Shown in pieces: positions 43,875 through 52,212 of a stretch of DNA of 64,000 nucleotides (the first letter of the stretch is position 1; each line of letters begins with the position of its first letter). The translations under genes were made by a program, and so were the position numbers. The notes beneath the pieces are model-generated. The model saw nothing but the letters and a program-made list of their open reading frames with translations. It was not told where the DNA came from and did not search any database. The stretch spans positions 1-64,000 of the forward strand of contig JADYZZ010000070.1 of NCBI GenBank assembly GCA_020852865.1, read 5' to 3'. This DNA comes from Rubrivivax sp. GTDB taxonomy: Bacteria; Pseudomonadota; Gammaproteobacteria; Burkholderiales; Burkholderiaceae_C.

Positions 43875-44029
43875 TTCGAGTGATACTAGAGCAAACCGTG
43901 GCTCGATGTCCCGGCCGGCGCCGCACCGGGCCCTGCGGCGGCCGGTGCGGCGGCCGTGCGGCCGTGCCGACCGGTCCTCGCTGCCGCGCGGCCTGCGGCG
44001 CTTCATCCGGCCAATGCAAAGGAGATGAC

Positions 44030-45079
44030 ATGCAAGCGATCCTGCGCGTCTTCGCGTTCCTGCTGGTCCAGCTGGGTGTCGCCCTGCCCGGCACCGGCTT
44101 CGCCCAGCAGCCTGCGGCCGCCAGTCCGATCGTCCTGAGGAAGGCCGACTTCGGCCCCGCCACGCAGACCCGGACCACGCTGTCGATGTGGTGGGCCAGG
44201 GAGCTCGAGCAGCGCAGCCAGGGTCGGGTGAAGGTGCAGTACTTCCCGGCCGACTCGCTGGTCAAGGCGAGCGACGTGTTCGAGGCCACGCGCTCGGGCG
44301 TGGTCGACATCGGCATCTGGGTGCAGGCCTACAACCCGGCCGTCTCGCCGCTGTCGGCGGTCTTCACGCTGCCCGGCATCAGCCCGAACTTCCGGCCGGC
44401 GGTGCTGGCCGCCAGCGAGCTGATGTTCGACTCGCCGTTCTCGTTCTTCCGCGACGAGCTGCGCCGGCTCGGCGTCGAGCCGCTGTACGTCTGGGGCGTG
44501 GCCGATCAGGAACTGATCGGCACCCGGCCGCTGACCGGCATCGGCGCGCTCAAGGGACTCAAGGTGCGGGTGATCGGACGCGAGTGGCCCAAGCTGATGA
44601 GCGAATTCGGCGCCGTTCCCGTCACGCTGCCCTGGCCCGAGGTCTACGAAGCGCTGGGGCGCGGCACGCTCGACGCCAACATGGGCTTCATCACGGCCAA
44701 CTGGGACAGCAAGCTCTACGAGGTGGCCAAGCAGCACACGCGCATCCGGCTGGGCGCGGCGGCCGGGCCGCTGGCGATCATGAACAAGGCGGCCTGGGAC
44801 AAGCTGCCCGACGACGTCAAGGCCATCGTCCGCCAGCTCGCGCGCGAGTTCCCGGACAAGCTGGCCGATCTGTACGAGCGGGAAGTCGACAAGGCCGTCA
44901 AGGAGATGGAGGGCAAGGGCGTCAAGTTCTACGCCTGGCCGCAGGGCGATCGCGACAAGCTGCAGGCGGCGATGGAAGCCCTGTGGCAGGGCTGGGCCGT
45001 AGAGCAGGAGGCCAAGGGCCTGCCGGCGCGCGAAGCGTTGCGCCAGTACCTCGCGCTGCTGAAGAAGCACACGCGGTGA
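44030..45079 (+). CDS. dctP: TRAP transporter solute-binding protein, DctP family
   Basis: 349 residues with signal peptide MQAILRVFAFLLVQLGVALPGTGFA, then VLRKADFGPATQTRTTLSMWWARELEQRSQGRVKVQYFPADSLVKASDVFEATRSGVVDIGIW. The conserved LKGLKVRVIGREWPKLMSEFGAVPVTLPWPEVYEALGRGTLDANMGF segment has the Arg that usually forms a salt bridge with a carboxylate ligand. The substrate should be an organic acid. AAAGGAGATGAC precedes ATG 44030. First gene of dctP-dctQ-dctM; the stop overlaps the GTG of dctQ (GTGA). Confidence 0.93.
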   Translation: MQAILRVFAFLLVQLGVALPGTGFAQQPAAASPIVLRKADFGPATQTRTTLSMWWARELEQRSQGRVKVQYFPADSLVKASDVFEATRSGVVDIGIWVQAYNPAVSPLSAVFTLPGISPNFRPAVLAASELMFDSPFSFFRDELRRLGVEPLYVWGVADQELIGTRPLTGIGALKGLKVRVIGREWPKLMSEFGAVPVTLPWPEVYEALGRGTLDANMGFITANWDSKLYEVAKQHTRIRLGAAAGPLAIMNKAAWDKLPDDVKAIVRQLAREFPDKLADLYEREVDKAVKEMEGKGVKFYAWPQGDRDKLQAAMEALWQGWAVEQEAKGLPAREALRQYLALLKKHTR

Positions 45080-45591
45080 GCGGCGCGGGCCTGTTCGGGC
45101 GGGCGCTGGCGCGCGGCCGGCGCTGGCTCGCGCTGGGCTCAAACCTCGCGCTGCTCGCCATCATGCTCGGCGTCAGCGTCGACACGACGCTGCGCTACTT
45201 CGCCAACCGTCCGATCGCCGGCATGCTCGAGGGCGTCGAGCTGCTGCTCGTGTTCGCGGTCTTCGCGGGCCTGGCGCAGACGCAGGCCGAGGGCGGCAAC
45301 ATCGCGATCGAAGTGCTCACCGAGCGGCTGCACGGCCGCGCGCTGGCCTGCGTGCGTGCGTTCACCGCGCTCGTGGCGTTCGCCCTTTTCGCGACGATGA
45401 CCTGGGCCACGGGCGCCTACGCCTGGCGCAGCTGGCGCATGGGCGAGTACTCGGCCGGCCTGATCGCCTTTCCGATCTACCCGTCGCGCTGCATCGTCGC
45501 CATCGGCTGCTTCGTGCTGTGCCTGCAACTGCTGCACACGCTGCTGACGGCGTTGCGGGGTCTGTTCGGCGTGCGCGCAGAGGACGCATGA
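45076..45591 (+). CDS. dctQ: TRAP transporter small permease, DctQ family
   Basis: 171 residues with four membrane helices (LALGSNLALLAIMLGVSVDTTLRYFANRP; LEGVELLLVFAVFAGLAQTQ; FTALVAFALFATMTWATGAYAW; FPIYPSRCIVAIGCFVLCLQLLHTLL). RPIAGMLEGVELLL and the EGGNIAIEVL segment fit DctQ. It starts with GTG at 45076, overlapping the dctP stop, and its own stop overlaps the dctM start, so the three are translationally coupled. Confidence 0.92.
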   Translation: MSGAGLFGRALARGRRWLALGSNLALLAIMLGVSVDTTLRYFANRPIAGMLEGVELLLVFAVFAGLAQTQAEGGNIAIEVLTERLHGRALACVRAFTALVAFALFATMTWATGAYAWRSWRMGEYSAGLIAFPIYPSRCIVAIGCFVLCLQLLHTLLTALRGLFGVRAEDA

Positions 45592-46892
45592 GCGCGCTGG
45601 CGATCGGCCTGGGCGCGCTGGCGGCCTTGCTCGTGCTGCTCGCGCTCGGGCTCGAGATCGCCTACAGCCTGGCCGCCGTCGGTGCGGTAGGGCTGCTGCT
45701 GCTGGGCGGCGAGGCGGCGCTGATGGGGTCGCTGGCGACCATCCCGTACAGCAACGTCGCCAGCTTCACGCTGGTCGTGCTGCCGATGTTCGTGCTCATG
45801 GGCGAGCTGGCGGTCGCGGCCGGCATGGCGCAGCAGGCCTATGCCGCGGCGCGCGCCTGGCTCGGCCGGCTGCCGGGCGGACTGATGATGACGGGCATCG
45901 GCGCCAGCGCCGTGTTCGGCGCCGTCTCGGGCTCGAGCGTGGCGGCCACCGTCACCGTGGGCCGGGTGTCGATTGCCGAGATGCGGCGCTACGGCTACGA
46001 CGGCGGCCTGGCTGCCGGCACGGTGGCGGTGGCGGGCACCCTGGCCGCGCTCATTCCGCCCAGCGCGCTGGCGGTCTTCTACGCACTCGTCACGAACCAG
46101 TCGATCAGCCGCATGCTGGTAGCCGGGCTGGTGCCGGGGCTGGCGAGTGCGCTGCTCTTCATCGCCGCCGCCTATCTGATCGCACGCGGCTTCCCGGCCC
46201 TGGCGCCGCCCCTGCGCGAGCCGGTGAGCTGGCGCGAGCGGCTCGCTTCGCTGCGCATGACGGGGCCGTTCGGCCTGCTCGTGCTGGTCGTGCTGGGCAG
46301 CATCTATTCCGGGCTGGCCACGGCCACCGAAGCGGCTGCGCTGGGCGCGCTGGCCGCGCTCGTGCTGCTCGCGCTGGCGCGCAAGCTCAGCTGGGCGGCG
46401 CTGCAGCAGGCGCTGGCGGCGACGACGCGCATCAGCTGCATGATCTTCCTCATCATCATCGGCGGGATGCTGTTCAGCCGCTTCCTGGCCTTCTCGGGCA
46501 TCACGCTCACGATGAGCGAGTTCATCCGCGGCCTGCAACTGCCGCCGCTGGCGGTGGTGGTGGTGATGATGGCGATCCTCACGCTGCTGGGCATGTTCAT
46601 CGACCCGGTGGGCATGATCATGCTGACGCTGCCGTTCTTCTTTCCGATCGTCAAGGATCTCGGGGTCGACCCGATCTGGTTCGGCGTGCTCGTCGTGCTG
46701 CAGGCCGAGCTGGGCGTGATCACGCCGCCGATCGGAGTGCACCTGTTCGTCGTCAAGCAGATCACGCCCGACGTGCCGCTGGGCCGCATCATCGTCGGCA
46801 GCCTGCCCTACATGGCCTGCCAGCTCGTGATGCTGGCGCTCGTGATCGCCTTCCCCGGCATCGCGCTGTGGCTGCCGGGGCGCATGCCCTGA
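45588..46892 (+). CDS. dctM: TRAP transporter large permease, DctM family
   Basis: 434 residues with about 12 membrane helices. GAVSGSSVAATVTVGRVSIAEMRRYGYDGGLAAGTVAVAGTLAALIPPSALAVFYALVTNQSISRMLVAGLVPGL and MFIDPVGMIMLTLPFFFPIVKDLGVDPIWFGVLVVLQAELGVITPPIGVHLFVVK are the diagnostic segments of DctM. It is the ion-driven transport subunit of the TRAP complex. ATG 45588 overlaps the dctQ stop (ATGA). Last gene of the operon; the gene-poor stretch starts right after it. Confidence 0.95.
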   Translation: MSALAIGLGALAALLVLLALGLEIAYSLAAVGAVGLLLLGGEAALMGSLATIPYSNVASFTLVVLPMFVLMGELAVAAGMAQQAYAAARAWLGRLPGGLMMTGIGASAVFGAVSGSSVAATVTVGRVSIAEMRRYGYDGGLAAGTVAVAGTLAALIPPSALAVFYALVTNQSISRMLVAGLVPGLASALLFIAAAYLIARGFPALAPPLREPVSWRERLASLRMTGPFGLLVLVVLGSIYSGLATATEAAALGALAALVLLALARKLSWAALQQALAATTRISCMIFLIIIGGMLFSRFLAFSGITLTMSEFIRGLQLPPLAVVVVMMAILTLLGMFIDPVGMIMLTLPFFFPIVKDLGVDPIWFGVLVVLQAELGVITPPIGVHLFVVKQITPDVPLGRIIVGSLPYMACQLVMLALVIAFPGIALWLPGRMP

Positions 46893-47374
46893 CCGCTTTG
46901 CACCCCGCATTCGTTTGGCCCTGAGCCGCTCGACAGCGCCGACGGGGCTGCTGCCGCCGCGCGGGAATGGCTCGTGCGGCCCCGCGCCTTGCCTGGGCCT
47001 CCAGCCGGGACCGACGCGGGGCTGGATTTCTGCCGCCCACGCTCCCAGGCCGTGCCGCAAGCCGGGATCATCGACGGCGAAGGTGAGAAGTCGGCCGCGG
47101 GGGCGCTGCCGCAGCGGGTCGCCGCAGACGCAACCTGTCCGCAGGGCGATCAGGCGCAGGCGGGAACGAGCCTCACGGCCTTGACGCCTGCACGAGGCGG
47201 CGCTCGCCGGCTGGCGCTTGTTCGTCTGCGCCGAAGCTGTCGTGGCGCGCTGCGCGCCGGCCGCAGCCTCTTGACCCGGGTGCCTTCGTTGCCGCCGTGC
47301 GGTCGCGCAGCCTGGCGTCGCGAGGGGGGCAGCGAGGGGCTGCGCCGTGCGCCTGGCCGGCCCCCGCGCGCGCT
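46893..47374. other. Intergenic region, no gene seen
   Basis: 482 bp after dctM. All open frames here are low-complexity Arg/Ala/Pro frames and I support none. No transcription terminator with a T-run, no repeat and no RNA gene could be seen. Confidence 0.55.
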
Positions 47375-47644
47375 TCAGTTCGTCTGCCCGGGCTCCTGGG
47401 CTCCGCTCAATTGGCGGTCGACCTCCATCTCGGCCTGGAGCCAGTCCTCGAGCTCATGCCCGCTCACGTAGCCCCGGCGCTCGTAGAACGAGTACGCCGC
47501 GATGCGGATCAGGGTCTCGCGCTTCTCGGCGTCGCTGGACGGGGTCTGTGGCGCGGCCGCCCGCTGCGCCTTGCCTGCGGGCTTCGAAGCCGTGCCTCGC
47601 GTGCTCCTGGAGGGCTTGGGCGGCATGGCTTGGGTCGATGGCAT
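47375..47644 (-). CDS. DUF2934 domain protein
   Basis: 89 residues. The N-terminal 40 are Pro/Ser/Lys-rich and disordered-looking (MPSTQAMPPKPSRSTRGTASKPAGKAQRAAAPQTP); the C-terminal part KRETLIRIAAYSFYERRGYVSGHELEDWLQAEMEV matches the small DUF2934 family (helical; typical R-x-x-AY-x-x-xE-x-x-G-x-x-x-G-x-x-x-x-DW-x-x-AE). Its function is unknown; members often occur in stress-related regions. ATG 47644 has AAGGAGA seven bases upstream, and the track start at 47734 lies beyond the palindrome, so it is unlikely. A perfect 20-bp inverted repeat lies 41 bp before the start. Confidence 0.85.
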   Translation of the reverse strand: MPSTQAMPPKPSRSTRGTASKPAGKAQRAAAPQTPSSDAEKRETLIRIAAYSFYERRGYVSGHELEDWLQAEMEVDRQLSGAQEPGQTN

Positions 47645-47684
47645 GGTCTGTCTCCTTGGCACGGTGTCGGTGGACAAAGCAACA

Positions 47685-47704
47685 AATCGAACCAACGTTC
47701 GATT
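47685..47704 (-). promoter_or_regulatory. Perfect inverted repeat AATCGAAC-N4-GTTCGATT
   Basis: An 8-bp perfect dyad with a 4-bp spacer (AATCGAACCAACGTTCGATT), rather AT-rich in a GC-rich setting, 41 bp before the DUF2934 start codon. The position and dyad form are those of an operator for a dimeric repressor (TetR- or MarR-like); the protein that would bind is not in the window. Confidence 0.55.
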
Positions 47705-47809
47705 CCACGATGGCAGGTCCGGCGCACGTGGCATTGACTCGGGTCAACACGCAGGCTCGGCGCAGGCCCGGCGCCTTCGCGCAAGGCCCGGGCGCTGCCC
47801 TGCGACGGG

Positions 47810-47864
47810 GTCCGACGCGGCCCCGACGCGGCCCCGACGCGGCCCCGACGCGGCCCCGACGCGG
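47810..47864 (+). repeat. 11-bp tandem repeat, five copies
   Basis: Four perfect CCCCGACGCGG units and one preceding variant (GTCCGACGCGG). The array lies in the gene-poor stretch, far from any start codon. Because the period is not a multiple of three it does not fit a coding repeat. Confidence 0.92.
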
Positions 47865-48333
47865 TATGAGAGGGCGCACACCCCCCGCAGGTTCCGGCCC
47901 GAAGCGTGCACCTGCCGATGCGGCACGGCGCAGCGAGCTGCGCTCCGGCGTTCGCCCTCCCCGCCAGGCTCGGGCCCGGCGAAGGCCAGGGCGGAGCCGT
48001 CACGCCGATCCAGCGCCCGGGCCGCGCCGGCCCAGGGGATGCGCCGGTCGAGGAGATGCGCCGGACTTGGCTGGTCGAGCGGGGGCCGACGGTGGCGTCG
48101 AGCAGCCGATCCAGCTGCGATCGGCTGGCCTTCGGAGGGGTGACGAGGCGTGACCTTCCCGGCGCCTGCTTGGGCGGTTCCGAGCGCATCTCCCACGCTC
48201 CTAGCCGCATGGCACGGTCGAGCGGCATGCCCACGGGCGAGCGCCGCTGCGCTCGCCTCGAGCCCTGGTCGACCGCTCGGGCGCAGCATGGCGCGGCGCT
48301 TGCCGCGCGGCATCCCTGCGGCAAGCCCGTTGC

Positions 48334-49689
48334 TCAGAGCACCACGCTCTGCCCGTGCTGCGGCACGCTCACGCCGCTCCAGCCCAGGCGCTCCTGCAGC
48401 GCCGAGCGCAGGGCGTCGGCGGCGTCGGGCTCGCCGTGCACGACGAAGGTGCGCTGCGGCGGCTTGGGCAGCCCGCGCAGCCAGTCGAGGATCTCGTCGC
48501 GGTCGGCGTGGCCCGAGAAGCCCTGCAGCTCGTGCACGGCCGCGCGCACCGGCACCAGCTCGCCGTGGATCTTGACTTCGCGCTCGCCGGCCAGCAGGCG
48601 CGCGCCGCGGCTGCCGCCGACCTGGAAGCCGGCAAAGACGACGGCGTGGCGCGCGTCGGGCGCCATCGCCTTCAGGTGATTGAGCACGCGCCCGCCCGTG
48701 GCCATGCCGCTGGCGGAGATGACGATGCGCGGAAAGCGCGCGTTGGCCAGGCGCACCGACTGCGCCGCCTCGGTGACCATGCGCACGCCGTCGAGCAGGT
48801 GTGCGAGTTCGCGCGCGGCGACGCGCAGCGAGCGGCCGTTGCGCGTGTACAGCTCGGTGGCCTGCACCGCCATCGGGCTGTCGACGAAGATCGGCAGCTG
48901 GCGCGGGATGGCGCCGGCCGCGCGCAGCCGCTGCAGCACGAGCACCAGCGCCTGCGCGCGGCCGACGGCGAAGGCCGGCAGCAGCACCGAGCCGCCGCGC
49001 GCGGCGGTCTCGCGCACGATGGCGGCCAGGCGCTCCTGGCCGTCTTCGCGCGGGTGCAGGCGGTTGCCGTAGGTGGACTCGACGAGCAGCACGTCGGCGG
49101 CGGGCGCCGGCTGCGGCGGCGGCATCAGCAGGTCGTCGCGCCGGCCGAGGTCGCCCGAGAACAGCAGTCGCGGGCCGCCGGCCACCAGGCTCACGGCGCA
49201 GGCACCGAGCAGGTGGCCGGTGAGGCTGAGGCGCACGCGCGCCGAGCCCAGGCGCAGCTCGCGCCCCGGCGCCAGCGGCACGAACTGCGCGAGCGCGCGT
49301 TCGGCGTCCTTCACCGTGTACAGCGGCAGCGCCTTGGCGTGGCGCGAGTACCCGTAGCGGTTGGCGCGCCGCGCGTCCTCTTCCTGCAGGCGCGCGCTGT
49401 CGCGCAGCATCACCGCGGCCAGCTCGATGGTCGCCGGATGGGCGTGGATCGGGCCGCGGAAGCCGTGCCGCACCAGCGCCGGCAGCCAGCCGCTGTGGTC
49501 GAGGTGGGCGTGGCTCAGCACCACGGCGTCGAGGCCGACGAGCGCCTGCGGGAAGGCCCAGTTGCGCTCGCGGTGCAGCTTCCAGCCCTGGAACAGGCCG
49601 CAGTCGAGCAGGATCTGGCGGTCGCCGGTGTCGACGAGGTGGCGCGAGCCGGTGACGCCGTCGGCGGCGCCGAGGAAGGTGAGTCTCAT
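48334..49689 (-). CDS. Metallo-beta-lactamase/beta-CASP RNA-processing type hydrolase
   Basis: 451 residues. The metal site is LSHAHLDHSGWLP (His60, His62, Asp64, His65), with GHLLGACAVSL and SGDLGRRDD, and the beta-CASP insert has VESTYGNRLHP and IVISASGMATGGRVLNHLK. The C-terminal QGFSGHADRDEILDWL and FVVHGEPDAADALRSAL are as in the YSH1/CPSF-like bacterial RNases. It should be a cytoplasmic zinc-dependent endo/exonuclease acting on RNA, target unknown. The ATG overlaps the stop of the Rossmann gene by 4 bp. Confidence 0.92.
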   Translation of the reverse strand: MRLTFLGAADGVTGSRHLVDTGDRQILLDCGLFQGWKLHRERNWAFPQALVGLDAVVLSHAHLDHSGWLPALVRHGFRGPIHAHPATIELAAVMLRDSARLQEEDARRANRYGYSRHAKALPLYTVKDAERALAQFVPLAPGRELRLGSARVRLSLTGHLLGACAVSLVAGGPRLLFSGDLGRRDDLLMPPPQPAPAADVLLVESTYGNRLHPREDGQERLAAIVRETAARGGSVLLPAFAVGRAQALVLVLQRLRAAGAIPRQLPIFVDSPMAVQATELYTRNGRSLRVAARELAHLLDGVRMVTEAAQSVRLANARFPRIVISASGMATGGRVLNHLKAMAPDARHAVVFAGFQVGGSRGARLLAGEREVKIHGELVPVRAAVHELQGFSGHADRDEILDWLRGLPKPPQRTFVVHGEPDAADALRSALQERLGWSGVSVPQHGQSVVL

Positions 49690-50327
49690 GGGGCGCCGAG
49701 CTCCTGCATCTGGCCCGAGCTCAGCACGCGCAGGCCGGGGCTTGCCTCGGCCACGGCGCGCAGCAGCGCGCGCGCCACGCGTTCGGCGGCGATCGGCCGC
49801 CAGGCCTTCGGCACGAGGCCGCCCAGCGGCCGCGTGATCGCCTGCGCCAGCACTTCGCCGCGGCGCAGCGGCTGGCCGATGGCGGCGCGGTCGCCGACGA
49901 GCAGCGAGGGCCGCGCGATCACCAGGCTGGCGAAGCCGAGTGCGGCCAGCGCGTCCTCGGTCTCGCCCTTGACGCGGCTGTAGAAGTTGGCCGAGCGGGC
50001 CTGCGCGCCGAGCGCCGAGACGACGCCGAAGCGTCGCACGCCGGCGGCCAGCGCGGCGCGCGCGAAGGCGAGCACGGCGTCGTGGTCGACGGCGCGGAAC
50101 GCCGCCTGCGAGCCGGCGGCCTTGATGGTCGTGCCGAGGGCGCAGTAGGCCTCGTCGGCACGCGGCAGCGGCGGCAGGGCGGCGAAGTCGACGACATGCA
50201 CGCTGTGCCCGGGCGCCTTGTCGTGCAGCGGGCGGCGCACCAGCAGGTGCAGCCGGCCGTTGCCCTGCCACTGGCGGACGAGTTCGCGGCCGACGAGGCC
50301 GCTGGCGCCGGCGAGCAAGGCGGTCAT
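49686..50327 (-). CDS. NAD(P)-binding Rossmann-fold protein (atypical SDR, HTATIP2-like)
   Basis: 213 residues: MTALLAGASGLVGRELVRQW is the glycine-rich nucleotide loop, followed by VHVVDFAALPPLPRADEAYCALGTTIKAAGSQAAFRAVDHDAVLAFARAALAAGVRRFGVVSALGAQARSANFYSRVKGETEDALAALGF. The Y-x-x-x-K in FYSRVKGE (YSRVK) and the overall length are those of the HTATIP2/YbjT-like group. Reaction unknown. It overlaps the downstream hydrolase gene (ATGA), so both are translated together; the functional link is not obvious. Confidence 0.88.
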   Translation of the reverse strand: MTALLAGASGLVGRELVRQWQGNGRLHLLVRRPLHDKAPGHSVHVVDFAALPPLPRADEAYCALGTTIKAAGSQAAFRAVDHDAVLAFARAALAAGVRRFGVVSALGAQARSANFYSRVKGETEDALAALGFASLVIARPSLLVGDRAAIGQPLRRGEVLAQAITRPLGGLVPKAWRPIAAERVARALLRAVAEASPGLRVLSSGQMQELGAP

Positions 50328-50414
50328 CGGGGCGGGAGGCGTCCGGACATGGCGCTACGGTAGCCGATCGGCGCGGGCAGGTGTCGCATCCGCGCGCCGC
50401 GGGCCGGCGACGCC

Positions 50415-50474
50415 GGGCCCTGTGCCGGGCCCTGTGCCGAGCCCTGTGCCGAGCCCTGTGCCGAGCCCTGTGCC
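50415..50474 (+). repeat. 12-bp tandem repeat, five copies
   Basis: Units GGGCCCTGTGCC (two) and GAGCCCTGTGCC (three) fill a short spacer between the AMP-binding ligase stop (50503) and the Rossmann gene (50327). No gene is supported in this 175-bp spacer. The repeat includes no obvious terminator. Confidence 0.93.
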
Positions 50475-50502
50475 GGGCCGGCCGCCCGCTGCGCGGCGGC
50501 GC

Positions 50503-52146
50503 TCAGCGCGCCTCCCGGCGCGTCTTGCCGGCGCGCAGGTCGATCACGCCCTCGGCGCGGCGCGCGTCGACGCCCGGGCCGAAGAGCGCGTGCTTCTGGA
50601 TCTTCTGCGTGCCGGTGGTCGGCAGTTCGGCGCGCAAGGCAAGCCATCCGGGAGCCTTGAAGTAGGCCAGATGCGCCAGGCAATGCGCCTGCAGCGCCTG
50701 CGCCAGGCGGGCGGCCGCGTCGGCGTCGGCCGGCATCGTCTTGGGCACGACGCAGGCCATCACCTCCTCCTCGCGGATCTCGTCGGGCACCGCCAGTACC
50801 GCCGCCTGCAGCACCTCGGCGTGCGTGAGCAGCACCGCTTCCACCTCGGCCGCGGCGATGTTCTCGCCGCTGCGGCGCACGATGTTCTTGCGCCGGTCGA
50901 CGAAGTGCAGCATGCCGTCGGCGTCGCGCGTGACGACGTCGCCGGTGTGGAACCAGCCGCCGCGCCAGGCGGCCTCGGTGGCCGCCGGGTCGTCGAGGTA
51001 GCCGGCGAAGAAGGCGCGGCGCGGCGTGGCCGCCGAATGGCGGATCAGCAGCTCGCCGGGCCGGCCGTCGGGCAAGTCGCGGTCGTTCTCGTCGACCACG
51101 CGCACCTCCACCCCCGGCACGGCGCGGCCGAAGGCGCGCGTTCCGACCTGGCGCGGCTCGATGCAGTCGCTCAGCAGCCGCACCATCTCGGTCATGCCCC
51201 AGAGCTCGACGAGCGGAAAGCCGAAGCGCTGCTCGAACAGCGCGTGCAGCTGCGGCTCGACGCCGGCGCCCCAGCCGAAACGCACGCCGTGCGCGCGGTC
51301 CTGCGGCGAGGGCGGCTGCGCCAGCAGCAGCGGCACCACCACGCCCAGGTAGTGCACGATGCTGGCGCGTGTTGCGCGCACCTCGCTCCAGAAGCGCGTG
51401 GGCTGGAAGCGCTCGCCCTGGATCTGGCAGCCGCCGCTGAGCAGCATGCCGAAGAACGACAGGATCGACGCGTTGACGTGGTACAGCGGCAGCGGGTTGT
51501 ACACGCGCTCGCAGCCTGTGCGGATCGTCGCCAGCCCGCCGCGCGTGGCGTAGGCCTGGCCGGCGAGCAGCTCGTACTCGTGCGTGAGCACGCAGCCCTT
51601 GGGCCGACCGGTAGTGCCCGAGGTGTAGAGGATGCTGGCCGGCGTGTCGGGGCCGGGCGCGTCGGTGCGTGCCGCCGCGGCGGCAGCGGGCAGGGCGGTG
51701 TCGAAGTCCTCGTCGGTGGCCAGGGCCGGGCGGTGCGCGGCCAGGCCGAGCGCCTGCTCGACGGCGCCCAGCCGCGCGCCCAGCGTCACCAGCAGCGCCG
51801 GCCGCGCGTGGTCGACGACGTAGGCCGTCTCGGCTGCCCGGTACTCGGGGTTCATCGGAACGCAGCAGGCGCCCAGCGCGTTGAGCGCGAGCTTGTGCAG
51901 CAGGTGCTCGGGGCGGTTGTCGAGCAGCAGCGCGACGCGCTGGCCGTGACCGTAGCCGCGTGCGGCGTAGCGCTCCATCAGGCGCTGCACTTCGGCCTGC
52001 GCGCTGCGGTAGCCGATCGCGTAGCCGGCGGGATGGTAGCTGCGCGCGGGGTTGGGCGGCACGGCGACGAACTCGGCGTCGCCCCAGCGCTCGGCCGCTG
52101 CGGTCAGGGCGGCGCCGATGGTGCTGTGCGCGTCGATCTCGATCAT
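50503..52146 (-). CDS. AMP-dependent acyl-CoA ligase (crotonobetaine/carnitine-CoA ligase-like)
   Basis: 547 residues of the ANL superfamily: P-loop LYTSGTTGRPKGCVLTH, LWGMTEMVRLLSD, HTGDVVTRDADGMLHFVDRRKNIVRRSGENIAAAEVE and the C-terminal lysine in TTGTQKIQKHALF. The arrangement is nearer to crotonobetaine/carnitine-CoA ligases than to classic long-chain ligases, but the true acid is unknown. ATG 52146 is at the natural N-terminus. It ends before the 12-bp repeat and lies between the flagellar operon and the Rossmann/hydrolase pair; it is not a flagellar gene. Confidence 0.92.
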   Translation of the reverse strand: MIEIDAHSTIGAALTAAAERWGDAEFVAVPPNPARSYHPAGYAIGYRSAQAEVQRLMERYAARGYGHGQRVALLLDNRPEHLLHKLALNALGACCVPMNPEYRAAETAYVVDHARPALLVTLGARLGAVEQALGLAAHRPALATDEDFDTALPAAAAAARTDAPGPDTPASILYTSGTTGRPKGCVLTHEYELLAGQAYATRGGLATIRTGCERVYNPLPLYHVNASILSFFGMLLSGGCQIQGERFQPTRFWSEVRATRASIVHYLGVVVPLLLAQPPSPQDRAHGVRFGWGAGVEPQLHALFEQRFGFPLVELWGMTEMVRLLSDCIEPRQVGTRAFGRAVPGVEVRVVDENDRDLPDGRPGELLIRHSAATPRRAFFAGYLDDPAATEAAWRGGWFHTGDVVTRDADGMLHFVDRRKNIVRRSGENIAAAEVEAVLLTHAEVLQAAVLAVPDEIREEEVMACVVPKTMPADADAAARLAQALQAHCLAHLAYFKAPGWLALRAELPTTGTQKIQKHALFGPGVDARRAEGVIDLRAGKTRREAR

Positions 52147-52212
52147 GCCGGGGCCTCCTTGCCTGTCGCGACTCCGCGCAATGTAGCGTCAGGAGCGCGG
52201 CCCCCCGCGCCC

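Larger units (their letters stand above)
47645..48333. other. Gene-poor region with palindrome and 11-bp repeat
   Basis: 689 bp before the DUF2934 gene and after the beta-CASP hydrolase gene. It contains the palindrome at 47685-47704, a second inverted repeat TTGACTCGGGTCAA (47734-47747) and the 11-bp array at 47810-47864. Open frames on both strands are low-complexity and have no recognisable domain or ribosome binding site. Confidence 0.55.
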
